Assembly: GCA_036660615.1 (NCBI GenBank)
Contig: JAVXAG010000013.1
Coordinates: 1-23,718 of the forward strand
DNA: 23,718 bases
Source of the DNA: JAVXAG01 sp036660615
Lineage (GTDB): Bacteria; Bacillota; Clostridia; Peptostreptococcales; Anaerovoracaceae
Reading direction: 5' to 3'
In this document: positions 5,536-13,344 of the stretch, piece by piece
Position numbering within the stretch: position 1 is the first letter of the stretch
Layout: each line of letters starts with the position of its first letter
The notes under the pieces: model-generated
What the model was told of the DNA's origin: nothing
Databases searched by the model: none
The model's input: only the letters and a program-made list of their open reading frames with translations
Position numbers and translations under genes: made by a program

Positions 5536-5772
5536 ATGATGGATAAAAGACGTGGCGGTGGCATGAGAAGAAAAAAAGTATGCCAATTTTGCGCCGACAA
5601 GACAGAAACAATAGATTACAAGGACGTTGAAAAACTTAGAAAGTATATTACAGAAAGAGGTAAAATTCTTCCTAAGAGAATCACAGGAACTTGTGCTGTT
5701 CATCAGAGAGAAGTAACAACAGCTATCAAAAGAGCTAGAATCGTTTCATTACTTCCTTACGTAGCAGACTAA
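5536..5772 (+). CDS. rpsR: 30S ribosomal protein bS18
   Basis: 78 aa; MMDKRRGGGMRRKKVCQFCA then KTETIDYKDVEKLRKYITER and the conserved RITGTCAVHQREVTTAIKRA. It keeps the CxxC pair (VCQFC) and a third Cys (GTC), the zinc-type (C+) form of S18. An AAAGGAG ribosome site lies about 9 bases upstream. Translation could also begin at the next ATG codon (5539). The last nine codons, the stop and the following terminator are duplicated exactly at 6884-6954, so this gene end marks the left border of an insertion. The gene itself is intact. Confidence 0.96.
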   Translation: MMDKRRGGGMRRKKVCQFCADKTETIDYKDVEKLRKYITERGKILPKRITGTCAVHQREVTTAIKRARIVSLLPYVAD

Positions 5773-5813
5773 TCTAAAAATACAAGACACCTTAGGGTGT
5801 CTTTTTTGTATGC
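5743..5813 (+). repeat. 71-bp direct repeat, copy 1 (rpsR 3' end plus terminator)
   Basis: The last 30 bases of rpsR and 41 bases downstream are identical to 6884-6954, with an offset of 1141 bp. Identity stops abruptly on both sides (C5742/A6883, T5814/A6955). Confidence 0.95.
5784..5807 (+). terminator. rpsF-ssb-rpsR terminator
   Basis: AAGACACC-TTAG-GGTGTCTT followed by TTTT. An 8-bp stem with a T-run 12 bp after the rpsR stop. Confidence 0.9.
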
Positions 5814-5838
5814 TGATTTTTGCGTATCATTTTTGTTT

Positions 5839-6217
5839 TCATGATTCGGAAGCACTGTTCAATTTCTTCTCAAGAGGTTTCATAGTCACTTGCTCATTAG
5901 TGTTACCTGGATTAATAGTAACTGCAAGTGGTACCCCATCTTTATCTATGAATAATCCCATTTCAACAATTGGCAGAGGTCTGTTTTCTTTTGCTTAGTG
6001 CCAAACTGTTATGGTACAGCTGCGATTGGATTTGCTCTGAGTATTTTGAAAGGACGTCGAGTGCCCTGTATACTTGGTGACTATTAAAGTCGGGTGGTTG
6101 AAGCAATGTCTTAGAAAACTCATAAGTTGCAATCTTTGAAGACGGACTAAGAATTCTACCATAACAGAGCTTGGCAAGAATATCATTAAGATTAAACTCA
6201 AAGTTAGCATCTTTCAA
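5839..6217 (-). pseudogene. IS1634-family (IS4-type DDE) transposase, truncated and deleted
   Basis: Reading leftward from 6217, one frame gives LAKLCYGRILSPSSKIATYE, FSKTLLQPPDFNSHQVYRAL and DVLSKYSEQIQSQLYHNSLA. The next frame gives KENRPLPIVEMGLFIDKDGV, PLAVTINPGNTNEQVTMKPL, EKKL and a stop at 5839-5841. Both blocks are hallmarks of IS1634/IS1549-type transposases and lie in this order in intact members. About 25 residues that normally join them (the YYDCTNYFFE region with the first catalytic Asp) are missing. The joint falls in an A-rich stretch, AGCAAAAGAAAAC, where the two original flanks probably shared AGCAAA and GAAAAC. The N-terminus and the C-terminal catalytic half are also gone. 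It is non-functional. The reverse strand shows a long chance frame that I ignore. Confidence 0.8.
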
Positions 6218-6245
6218 TGCTATGAGGGGTTTTTAGCTTGCTTTA

Positions 6246-6275
6246 CTGTCAAACTACCGATCTATGTGTTATAAT
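6246..6275 (+). promoter_or_regulatory. Probable promoter of the 137-aa gene
   Basis: A perfect TATAAT (6270-6275) with CTGTCA (6246-6251, four of six matches to TTGACA) 18 bp upstream. It lies about 40 bp before the gene. Confidence 0.4.
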
Positions 6276-6315
6276 AAAATATATCTATTGCGTATTAAAA
6301 GAATGGAGTTTATCA

Positions 6316-6729
6316 ATGAAACATAAAAAAATTGCGTTTGTGATATTAATTTTTATAAGCGGTATGCTATTTTATTACAATCACTCGCTTACAGTTGCTG
6401 AATTAGAAGGTTTTCCACTTGAAAAAAATGTAGAAAACATTGAAGCGTTGATTTTGGGTGAGACAGGATATGTGGAGAAAGACTTAACGGATGATAAAAA
6501 ACATTTAATATATAGTGCTATTAGTAAACAGGAAATTAAACCTTCTGGATTTTTTTCTGACTTTCCCATCGATAAGAAAGGACAGCTACGCATTGTCATG
6601 TATACCTCAAAAGGAGAGAAATTTATAATGCTATTAGAGGAAGGTGAAATACTTGTTTACTATAACTCTATTAAAGAATTTAGACCGATTAATAATGAAT
6701 TAAAAAAAACAATTATAAGTTTGATATAA
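6316..6729 (+). CDS. Hypothetical membrane-anchored or secreted protein
   Basis: 137 aa from ATG 6316, preferred over the in-frame ATG at 6238 because TGGAG lies seven bases upstream and the shorter form begins with a clean signal/anchor: MKHKKIAFVILIFISGMLFY (basic start, hydrophobic 6-21). The remainder is a soluble domain: KPSGFFSDFPIDKKGQ, LRIVMYTSKGEKFIMLLEEG, EILVYYNSIKEFRPINNEL. This alternates strand-like segments and may form a small beta-rich fold outside the membrane. There is no Cys after the hydrophobic segment, so it is not a lipoprotein. It is the only intact gene in the insert between the two 71-bp repeats. Family not recognised. Confidence 0.55.
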   Translation: MKHKKIAFVILIFISGMLFYYNHSLTVAELEGFPLEKNVENIEALILGETGYVEKDLTDDKKHLIYSAISKQEIKPSGFFSDFPIDKKGQLRIVMYTSKGEKFIMLLEEGEILVYYNSIKEFRPINNELKKTIISLI

Positions 6730-6747
6730 TAATCCCAAAAGAAAATC

Positions 6748-6883
6748 TTACAGTTTTTTTGCGTCTTCCGATGATAGTCCAATATTTTTTAGTACATGTG
6801 AAACTTCTTTGCTTGAACAAGCTGAACCATTGGATACACATATATTATAAGCTTGTAATAATGCACACATATCAAAAAATGGA
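6748..6883 (-). pseudogene. C-terminal fragment of a cysteine desulfurase (NifS/IscS type)
   Basis: The minus strand reads PFFDMCALLQAYNICVSNGS, then ACSSKEVSHVLKNIGLSSED, then AKKL and a stop at 6748-6750. This is the active-site region of NifS-like enzymes: the catalytic Cys loop (xSxGSACSS) and the following SHVLKxIGLS helix. These PLP enzymes remove sulfur from cysteine for Fe-S clusters, tRNA or DNA modification. The rest of the gene, including the PLP lysine, is absent: the fragment is cut exactly at the border of the second 71-bp repeat. No start codon or ribosome site belongs to it. Confidence 0.75.
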
Positions 6884-6954
6884 GTTTCATTACTTCCTTA
6901 CGTAGCAGACTAATCTAAAAATACAAGACACCTTAGGGTGTCTTTTTTGTATGC
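6884..6954 (+). repeat. 71-bp direct repeat, copy 2
   Basis: An exact copy of 5743-5813: VSLLPYVAD codons, stop and terminator, with no rpsR body in front. It forms the right border of the insert and now lies just upstream of the hut promoter. Confidence 0.95.
6925..6948 (+). terminator. Duplicated rpsR terminator
   Basis: Same stem, loop and T-run as 5784-5807. It would insulate the hut promoter (starting 23 bp later) from transcription of the insert. Confidence 0.85.
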
Positions 6955-6963
6955 AAAAAAACA

Positions 6964-6999
6964 GTAAACATTTACAATAAGAAAAATATTGGTTATTAT
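6964..6999 (+). promoter_or_regulatory. Promoter of the hutG-like gene, with overlapping dyad
   Basis: TTTACA (6971-6976), 17 bp, TATTAT (6994-6999). GTAAA-CA-TTTAC (6964-6975) is a short inverted repeat over the -35, a possible operator, for example for the GntR/FCD regulator at the end of the cluster (inference). Confidence 0.6.
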
Positions 7000-7047
7000 A
7001 TAAGGAACAAAGACGTTTATGTAATCAAAAAACAGAGGAGGTATATT

Positions 7048-7980
7048 ATGTTAGTAAAAAACAATTATGCAAAACAAAGTGGTGCGTGGTGTGGGTTAAA
7101 CCGAGTAGAAATGAAAGAAAAAGATGCAGACGTAGTAATCTTTGGCATTCCATTTGATGAAGGAGTAAGCTTTAGAGGTGGAGCGGCAGAGGCACCAGAT
7201 ACGTTGCGTCAAAACACATTTTGCTCTACACCTTGTACAGAAAGATTGAGTTACTATGAAAACCTAAACGTGGTAGATGCTGGAGATTTTCAATATGAAA
7301 CAAGAGATAAACTGTTTGGTGAAATAGAAGAATATGTAGAAAAACTAGTAAGAGCTGGAGTCAAATTTACTATGATTGGTGGCGACCATTCCGTCACTAT
7401 ACCAGTAGAACGTGGTGTAAACAATGGGCTTGACGAAGAATTTGGAATAATACATATCGATGCACATATGGACCTTTGCGATGCTTTAGAAGGTGACCCG
7501 TTGTCACATGGAAGCACAGAGCGAAGAGCCTTAGAATTAAAAAATGTTTCTTCACTAGAAAACCTATATTTTATTGGAATTAGGTCAATTGAACCCGACG
7601 AATTTCAGTTTCATGTAGAAAACGATATACAAGTAAAGACCGCTTACGATTGTTATCACGACGGGATTGAAAGCGTTGCAAAAGATTGCATTAAGAAAAT
7701 GAAGAAGTTCAAAAAAGTTTACATTACTTTTGATATTGATGCGCTGGATCCTGGGTTTGCGGCAGGAACAGGTACTCCACAATTTGGTGGGATAACTCCG
7801 AGAATGGCGTTGACATTAATCGAAAAACTTTTTACAGAGCTGAATGTTATAGGTTTTGATGTAGTGGAAATAGCGCCAAAGTTAGATCCATCTCTTGCAT
7901 CTATGTTTGCAGGGAGAAAAATAGTTACAGAAGCATGGGGACATTGGGCAAAACAAATAGGCAAGTTAGTGACAAAATAA
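7048..7980 (+). CDS. Ureohydrolase: formimidoylglutamase or agmatinase
   Basis: 310 aa of the arginase/agmatinase/formimidoylglutamase family. The binuclear manganese ligands are all present: GGDHS (111-115), DAHMD (138-142), SHGSTERR (153-160), DIDALDP (229-235) and E274 in VVEIAP. An AGAGGAGG ribosome site precedes the ATG. At the head of a hut cluster the expected role is HutG, hydrolysing N-formimino-glutamate to glutamate and formamide. However, the cluster also encodes FtcD and FchA, which use the same substrate. The SHGxxxRR segment is of the agmatinase/HutG type and does not decide between them. Hydrolysis of agmatine or another guanidino compound is therefore possible. It has its own promoter, and a 449-bp gap separates it from hutH. 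Confidence 0.85.
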   Translation: MLVKNNYAKQSGAWCGLNRVEMKEKDADVVIFGIPFDEGVSFRGGAAEAPDTLRQNTFCSTPCTERLSYYENLNVVDAGDFQYETRDKLFGEIEEYVEKLVRAGVKFTMIGGDHSVTIPVERGVNNGLDEEFGIIHIDAHMDLCDALEGDPLSHGSTERRALELKNVSSLENLYFIGIRSIEPDEFQFHVENDIQVKTAYDCYHDGIESVAKDCIKKMKKFKKVYITFDIDALDPGFAAGTGTPQFGGITPRMALTLIEKLFTELNVIGFDVVEIAPKLDPSLASMFAGRKIVTEAWGHWAKQIGKLVTK

Positions 7981-8429
7981 AAAGCAAAAATGAAACTTTA
8001 TGCAGAACTATCAGACAATTCATGAAAGCAGAGCGTAAGGCTACCATAAACACAAGGGGCATTGGGTTAAATTGGGGATTTTTTAATAGAGGATAATATA
8101 CGGCAAAAGACAATTTTGCCAAAGGTAGTGATTGTAATAAGTACAGGGAATATTCCGTCATTTATAAGTTAAAAAATACAGTCTTCTAATAAATATACAT
8201 GATAAAGCGATAAAGCATTAATGTATTAAAGCGAAAAAATAAGGGTGAATAAAAACGAAAAAACAGTAAAAAAATACCCATAAAACCCTATAAAAAGCCA
8301 TTTCTTTTAAAAAAAGTATAGTAAAAACTTTAGAAAAATTGTATAATAGAATACAAGAAAATATTGTTTGTTTGGTGAATATTTATGCATAAAAATGTAT
8401 AAAATATATTAAAGAAATGGGGAGAAAAA
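7981..8429 (+). other. 449-bp gap between hutG-like gene and hutH (leader/promoter region)
   Basis: No gene is visible. The left half has broken protein-like pieces on the plus strand (such as NIRQKTILPKVVIVISTGNI) that I cannot assign, and a hairpin GGCAAAA-GACAA-TTTTGCC (8102-8120) without a T-run. The middle (8200-8300) is A-rich with repeated ATAAAGC. A perfect TATAAT (8342-8347) has no good -35. A 12-bp palindrome TTTATGCATAAA (8382-8393) lies between it and the hutH ribosome site. It is probably the regulated promoter of hutHUI-fchA-ftcD. Confidence 0.5.
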
Positions 8430-9971
8430 ATGGCAGTAATAATTAATGGACGCGACCTTACAGTAGAAGAGGTTATTCGCGTTGCCCGAGGAATGGAAAC
8501 AGTAGAGATTGCACCTAAAGCAAAGGTGGCAGTAAATAAAGCTAGGGACTACATAGAAAAGAAACTTGAAGAAGGCGCAGTAATCTATGGATTAACTACA
8601 GGCTTCGGAAAATTTGCAAATGTTTTAATCTCAAAAGAAGAAACAGCAGACTTGCAGAGGAATTTAATCATCAGTCATACTTGCGCACTTGGCGAACCTT
8701 ATCCACAAGAATGCGTTAGAGCAGCTATGTTGCTTCGTTGCAATGCATTGTCAAGAGGAAATTCAGGTATTAGACTTCAAACTATTCAAACATTAGTAGA
8801 CATGTTAAACAAAGGGGTACATCCAGTTATCCCACAAAAAGGCTCACTTGGAGCATCTGGAGATTTGGCACCTTTATCACACATTGCGCTAGGACTTATT
8901 GGACTTGGCAAAGTAGAATATAAGGGGAAAACAGTTACCGCAGAAGAAGCTATGAAAGCTGCTGGAATTACACCAGTTGTACTTGCAGCAAAAGAAGGAT
9001 TAGCTCTAAACAATGGTACACAAATGATGACAGCAGTAGGCGTTAACGTACTTTGGGATGCAATGCACTTGCTAAAAGTAGCAGATATTGCTACAGCATT
9101 AACAGCAGAAGCACTTCATGGAATTACAAAAGCTTATGACCATAAAGTTCATGACTTAAGACCACATCAAGGTCAGGGAGTCGTTGCAAAGAACCTACTT
9201 GCATTATTAGAAGGAAGCAAAAATGCATTTGACGTTCAACCAACAAAAGTTCAAGATCCATACTCACTAAGATGCATACCACAAATTCATGGTGCATCAA
9301 GAGATGCTATAAACTATGTATATGGTGTAGTTTCAACAGAAATCAATGCAGTTACAGATAACCCACTAGTATTCCCAGATGATGACGAAGTAATCTCAGG
9401 CGGTAACTTCCATGGACAGCCAATGGCACTTGCTTTTGACTTTATGAAGATTGCAATTTCAGAACTTGCTGACGTTTCGGAGAGAAGATCAGAAAGACTG
9501 ATTAACCCAGCATTATCAGAGGGTTTGCCTGGTTTCTTAACAAAACATGGCGGAGTTTGTTCCGGATTTATGATTGCACAGTATGCGGCAGCATCTATGG
9601 TTTCAGAGAACAAAGTTTATGACCATCCTGCATGCGTTGACTCAATTCCATCATCTGGAAACCAAGAAGACCATGTATCTATGGGTACAACTTCTGCTAG
9701 AACAGCAGCTTTGGTTCTTGACAATGCACAAAAGGTATTGGGAATCGAACTTGCCTCAGCAGCTCAAGGAATTTGGCTAAGACAGGAAATCGGCGAAAGC
9801 AAAATTGAAAACTTGGCACCTGCTACAAGAGCAGCTTATGATTACATCAGAACATTGTCAGATCCAGTGGATCAAGACGTAATAATGCATGATGAATTAG
9901 TCAAATTCGACGAGATGATAAAAGACAATTCAATCGTTGAAGCAGTAGAAAAAGTTGTTAAAATTAAATAA
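8430..9971 (+). CDS. hutH: Histidine ammonia-lyase
   Basis: 513 aa, the standard HAL length. It converts L-histidine to trans-urocanate and ammonia, the first step of histidine degradation. The MIO electrophile forms from Ala142-Ser143-Gly144 in GSLGASGDLAPLSH. The active-site loop YGLTTGFGKF (53-62) with the catalytic Tyr53 and the downstream NGTQMMTA, QDPYSLRC and HGQPMALAFD segments are all typical. A GGGGAG ribosome site lies 7 bases before the ATG. It is cytoplasmic and probably a homotetramer. The gene is followed after 37 bp by hutU in the same orientation. Confidence 0.97.
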   Translation: MAVIINGRDLTVEEVIRVARGMETVEIAPKAKVAVNKARDYIEKKLEEGAVIYGLTTGFGKFANVLISKEETADLQRNLIISHTCALGEPYPQECVRAAMLLRCNALSRGNSGIRLQTIQTLVDMLNKGVHPVIPQKGSLGASGDLAPLSHIALGLIGLGKVEYKGKTVTAEEAMKAAGITPVVLAAKEGLALNNGTQMMTAVGVNVLWDAMHLLKVADIATALTAEALHGITKAYDHKVHDLRPHQGQGVVAKNLLALLEGSKNAFDVQPTKVQDPYSLRCIPQIHGASRDAINYVYGVVSTEINAVTDNPLVFPDDDEVISGGNFHGQPMALAFDFMKIAISELADVSERRSERLINPALSEGLPGFLTKHGGVCSGFMIAQYAAASMVSENKVYDHPACVDSIPSSGNQEDHVSMGTTSARTAALVLDNAQKVLGIELASAAQGIWLRQEIGESKIENLAPATRAAYDYIRTLSDPVDQDVIMHDELVKFDEMIKDNSIVEAVEKVVKIK

Positions 9972-10008
9972 TACAAAGATAAAATATATTTAAGTGGGAG
10001 GAAATTTA

Positions 10009-12033
10009 ATGTTAGATAATAAAACAATACAAAAAGCAATGACAATCCAACTTGGAAACGAGTATCCTGATTATCCAGAATTTAAAGAGGGAATTAGAAG
10101 AGCTCCAGACAGAGGATTTAGACTTACAAAAGCGCAAACAATAGTCGCTTTAAAGAACGCACTTCGTTATGTGCCAGAAGAATTACACGAAAAATTAGCG
10201 CCAGAATTTATGGAAGAGTTAACAACTCGTGGCAGAATATATGCTTATAGATATAGACCTGAAGGCAGATTATACGGAAAACCAATTAACGAGTACAAAG
10301 GAAAATGTTTGGCAGGCAAAGCTTTCCAAGTTATGATAGAAAATAATTTAGACTTTGAAGTTGGACTTTACCCATACGAATTGGTTACATATGGAGAAAC
10401 AGGTCAAGTATGTCAAAACTGGTTACAATATAGACTGCTAAAGAGATACCTTGAAGAACTTACAGAAGATCAAACATTAGTAGTGGAATCCGGACATCCT
10501 CTTGGGCTATTCCCATCAAAGCCAACAGCTCCTAGAGTTATAATTACTAACTCAATTATGATTGGTATGTATGACAACATCGACGATTGGGAAATCGCAG
10601 AGGAAATGGGAGTTGCCAACTATGGGCAGATGACTGCTGGTGGATGGATGTATATCGGGCCACAAGGAATCGTTCATGGAACTTTCAATACAATCCTAAA
10701 TGCAGGAAGGAAATATCTTGGGGTATCAGAACAAGGAGATCTTGCAGGACATACATTTGTATCATCGGGACTTGGCGGTATGAGTGGAGCTCAGCCAAAG
10801 GCAGCAAACATTGCGAATGCAGTAGGTATATTTGCAGAGGTGGACAGATCAAGAATAGAGACAAGACACGACCAAGGTTGGGTTGATGTAATTTGTGATG
10901 ACCTTGACGAAGTATTCAAAATTGCAAAAGAGCATATCGAAAATAAGACAACGATTTCCATAGCATATTGGGGAAATATTGTTGATTTGCTTGAAGCAGC
11001 AGTAGAAAAGAAATTCCACATAGACTTGTTGTCAGATCAGACATCATGTCATAACGTATACAATGGCGGATATTGTCCAGTGGGGCTAACATTTGCAAAG
11101 AGAACAGAAATGTTACATAAAGATAGAGATATGTTCTGCGAAATGGTAGACGCGTCATTACACAGACATTACCATGCAATAAAAAATCTTACAGAAGATG
11201 GCACATATTTCTTTGACTATGGAAATTCATTTATGAAAGCTATGTACGATGCAGGAGTAAAAGAAATTTCAAAGAATGGTTACGACGATAAAGACGGATT
11301 CATTTGGCCTTCATATGTTGAAGACATTATGGGACCAATTTTATTCGACTATGGATACGGACCATTTAGATGGGTTTGCTTATCTGGAAAACCAGAAGAT
11401 CTTGACGCAACTGATCAGGCTGCAATGGATTGCATAGATCCAAACAGAAGAGCACAAGACAGAGATAACTGGGCTTGGATAAGAGATGCAAAGGAAAATA
11501 AATTAGTAGTTGGAACTCAAGCGAGAATTCTTTACCAAGATGCTGAAGGCAGAACAAGAATTGGTCTTAAATTCAATGAAATGGTAAGAGAAGGAAAGAT
11601 TGGACCAGTAATGATGGGTAGAGATCACCACGATGTATCGGGTACAGACTCGCCATTTAGAGAAACTTCAAATATAAAAGACGGTTCAAATGTAATGGCT
11701 GATATGGCAGTTCAATGTTTTGCTGGAAATGCAGCTAGAGGAATGTCACTTTGCGCACTTCACAACGGCGGTGGCGTTGGTATAGGAAAAGCAATAAACG
11801 GTGGATTCGGTCTTGTTCTAGATGGTTCGGAAAGAACTGACGAAATCATTAAGTCCTCAATGATGTGGGACGTAATGGGCGGAGTAGCTAGAAGAAACTG
11901 GGCAAGAAATGAAAATGCACTTTCAACTTCAGTAGAATATAATAAAAACTATGAGGGAAAAGGACATATAACTATTCCATTTATTGCAGATGACCAGTTA
12001 GTAGAAAAATTTGTAGACAAATACGTTAAATAA
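10009..12033 (+). CDS. hutU: Urocanate hydratase, long form
   Basis: 674 aa. It adds water to urocanate to give imidazolone-propionate using tightly bound NAD+. Family hallmarks: SSGLGGMSGAQPKAANIANA (the NAD-binding GGMxGAQ loop), DQTSCHNVYNGGYCPVGLTF (counterpart of the DPLNGYxPxG active-site segment), SPFRETSNIKDGS and LHNGGGVGIGKAINGGFG. The protein is about 120 residues longer than the well-studied 550-aa enzymes. The extra sequence is at the N-terminus and in the middle, as in homologues I associate with anaerobes. The start at 10009 is preferred: GGGAGG lies just before it, and the in-frame GTG at 9994 is inside that ribosome site. Confidence 0.95.
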   Translation: MLDNKTIQKAMTIQLGNEYPDYPEFKEGIRRAPDRGFRLTKAQTIVALKNALRYVPEELHEKLAPEFMEELTTRGRIYAYRYRPEGRLYGKPINEYKGKCLAGKAFQVMIENNLDFEVGLYPYELVTYGETGQVCQNWLQYRLLKRYLEELTEDQTLVVESGHPLGLFPSKPTAPRVIITNSIMIGMYDNIDDWEIAEEMGVANYGQMTAGGWMYIGPQGIVHGTFNTILNAGRKYLGVSEQGDLAGHTFVSSGLGGMSGAQPKAANIANAVGIFAEVDRSRIETRHDQGWVDVICDDLDEVFKIAKEHIENKTTISIAYWGNIVDLLEAAVEKKFHIDLLSDQTSCHNVYNGGYCPVGLTFAKRTEMLHKDRDMFCEMVDASLHRHYHAIKNLTEDGTYFFDYGNSFMKAMYDAGVKEISKNGYDDKDGFIWPSYVEDIMGPILFDYGYGPFRWVCLSGKPEDLDATDQAAMDCIDPNRRAQDRDNWAWIRDAKENKLVVGTQARILYQDAEGRTRIGLKFNEMVREGKIGPVMMGRDHHDVSGTDSPFRETSNIKDGSNVMADMAVQCFAGNAARGMSLCALHNGGGVGIGKAINGGFGLVLDGSERTDEIIKSSMMWDVMGGVARRNWARNENALSTSVEYNKNYEGKGHITIPFIADDQLVEKFVDKYVK

Positions 12034-12056
12034 TAGGATTTTGCAAAAGTAAAAAA

Positions 12057-12086
12057 ATAGGTTGCTGCCTTATGGTGGCAACCTAT
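12057..12086. repeat. Stable hairpin between hutU and hutI
   Basis: ATAGGTTGCTGCC and GGTGGCAACCTAT form a 13-bp stem (two G-U pairs) with a TTAT loop. On the plus strand there is no T-run. On the minus strand it is followed by a T-run. In the hut mRNA it may protect or process the hutHU end and tune hutI expression rather than terminate. Confidence 0.55.
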
Positions 12087-12108
12087 GATTATAAAATAGG
12101 AGATTGAA

Positions 12109-13344
12109 ATGGCGACATTATTAATCAAGAATATAGGGATATTACAGACGCCAACAGGAAGTTTTAGCCACAAAGGGCCAAAACAAGGTGAGAATTTAAA
12201 GTTAGAAAATGCAGCTATAATTATGGAAGATGGAATAATAAAAGAAATCACAAGTGATGGAAATCTTCCAGATGGGGCCAAAGATGCCGATACAATTATT
12301 GATGCAGAAGGAAACTTGGTAACGCCAGGCCTAGTCGATGGGCATACTCATATGATATTTGGTGGATATAGACAGAATGAAATTCCACTAAAGCTAAAAG
12401 GTGCTACTTATCTGGACATTTTAAGGGCAGGTGGCGGAATACTTGACACAGTGAAAAAGACAAGGGAAGCGACATTTGAACAACTTTATGACAAGACGGA
12501 AGGTTTTTTGGACGAGATGATGGGACTTGGTGTGACCACATGTGAAGCAAAGAGTGGTTATGGCTTAGACTTTGATACAGAAGTAAAGATGTTGGAAGTG
12601 TTAAAAAAGCTTAATGAAGATCACCCAATGGACGTGGTTTCAACGTTTATGGGCGCTCATGCTATACCGGTTGAATATAAAGACAGAGCAGATGAGTTTA
12701 TCGATATGCTATGCGATGAGCTTATCCCATACATAAAAGAACATAATTTGGCTGACTTTTGTGATGTATTTACGGAGGACTCAGTTTTTAACTACACCCA
12801 AAGCAAAAAATATTTGGAATGTGCAAAGAAGTATGGATTTGGTATAAAAATTCATGCTGACGAAATAGAAGCAATCGGAGGTTCGGTTCTAGCTGGAGAA
12901 ATCGGAGCTGTAAGTGCAGAACATTTGATTTCAATCAATGAAGAAGGACTGGCTTCTATGGCAAAAGGCGGAACTACAGCAATGTGTCTTCCTGGAACAT
13001 CATTTTATTTAGGTGCTAACTTTGCGCCTGTAAGAAGAATGATAGAACTGGGGATTCCAGTTGCAACGGCATCGGATTTCAACCCAGGGTCATGCCCATC
13101 TTTGAATTTACAATTCATAATGAATTTGGCATGTATAAAATATAAGATGTTACCAGAAGAAGTGCTGACGGCTGTTACTATTAATCCAGCTTGTGCAATT
13201 GGCAAAGGTGACAAAGTAGGAACTTTGGAAGTGGGAAAACAAGGCGATGTTGTTATTTGGAATGCACCAAATATGGAAATGCTTTGTTACCGTTTTGGTT
13301 CAAATCTTGCGTTGCAAGTAATCAAGAAAGGAATTTTGGTATAA
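12109..13344 (+). CDS. hutI: Imidazolonepropionase
   Basis: 411 aa of the amidohydrolase superfamily. It hydrolyses 4-imidazolone-5-propionate to N-formimino-L-glutamate, the third step of the pathway. Metal and active-site residues are in place: VDGHTHMIFGG (H79, H81), KSGYGLD (148-154), GAHAIP (H184), HADE (249-252), AEHL (E271, H272) and ASDFNPGS (D323). A TAGGAG ribosome site precedes the ATG. It follows hutU after a 75-bp gap holding a hairpin. It overlaps fchA by one base (TAATG), so the two are translationally coupled. Confidence 0.97.
   Translation: MATLLIKNIGILQTPTGSFSHKGPKQGENLKLENAAIIMEDGIIKEITSDGNLPDGAKDADTIIDAEGNLVTPGLVDGHTHMIFGGYRQNEIPLKLKGATYLDILRAGGGILDTVKKTREATFEQLYDKTEGFLDEMMGLGVTTCEAKSGYGLDFDTEVKMLEVLKKLNEDHPMDVVSTFMGAHAIPVEYKDRADEFIDMLCDELIPYIKEHNLADFCDVFTEDSVFNYTQSKKYLECAKKYGFGIKIHADEIEAIGGSVLAGEIGAVSAEHLISINEEGLASMAKGGTTAMCLPGTSFYLGANFAPVRRMIELGIPVATASDFNPGSCPSLNLQFIMNLACIKYKMLPEEVLTAVTINPACAIGKGDKVGTLEVGKQGDVVIWNAPNMEMLCYRFGSNLALQVIKKGILV

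Noticed and set aside
8371..8390. Possible sigma-54 promoter before hutH (TTTGGTGAATATTTATGC)
   Set aside because: GG and GC are separated by 11 bases instead of 10 and the boxes fit poorly, unlike the clean site at 19237.
9314..9613. 99-codon minus-strand frame inside hutH
   Set aside because: Shadow of hutH codon use with no start signals.
13257..13343. Longer fchA start inside hutI
   Set aside because: It would overlap hutI by 88 bases and adds residues not found in the family; the TAATG overlap start is standard.
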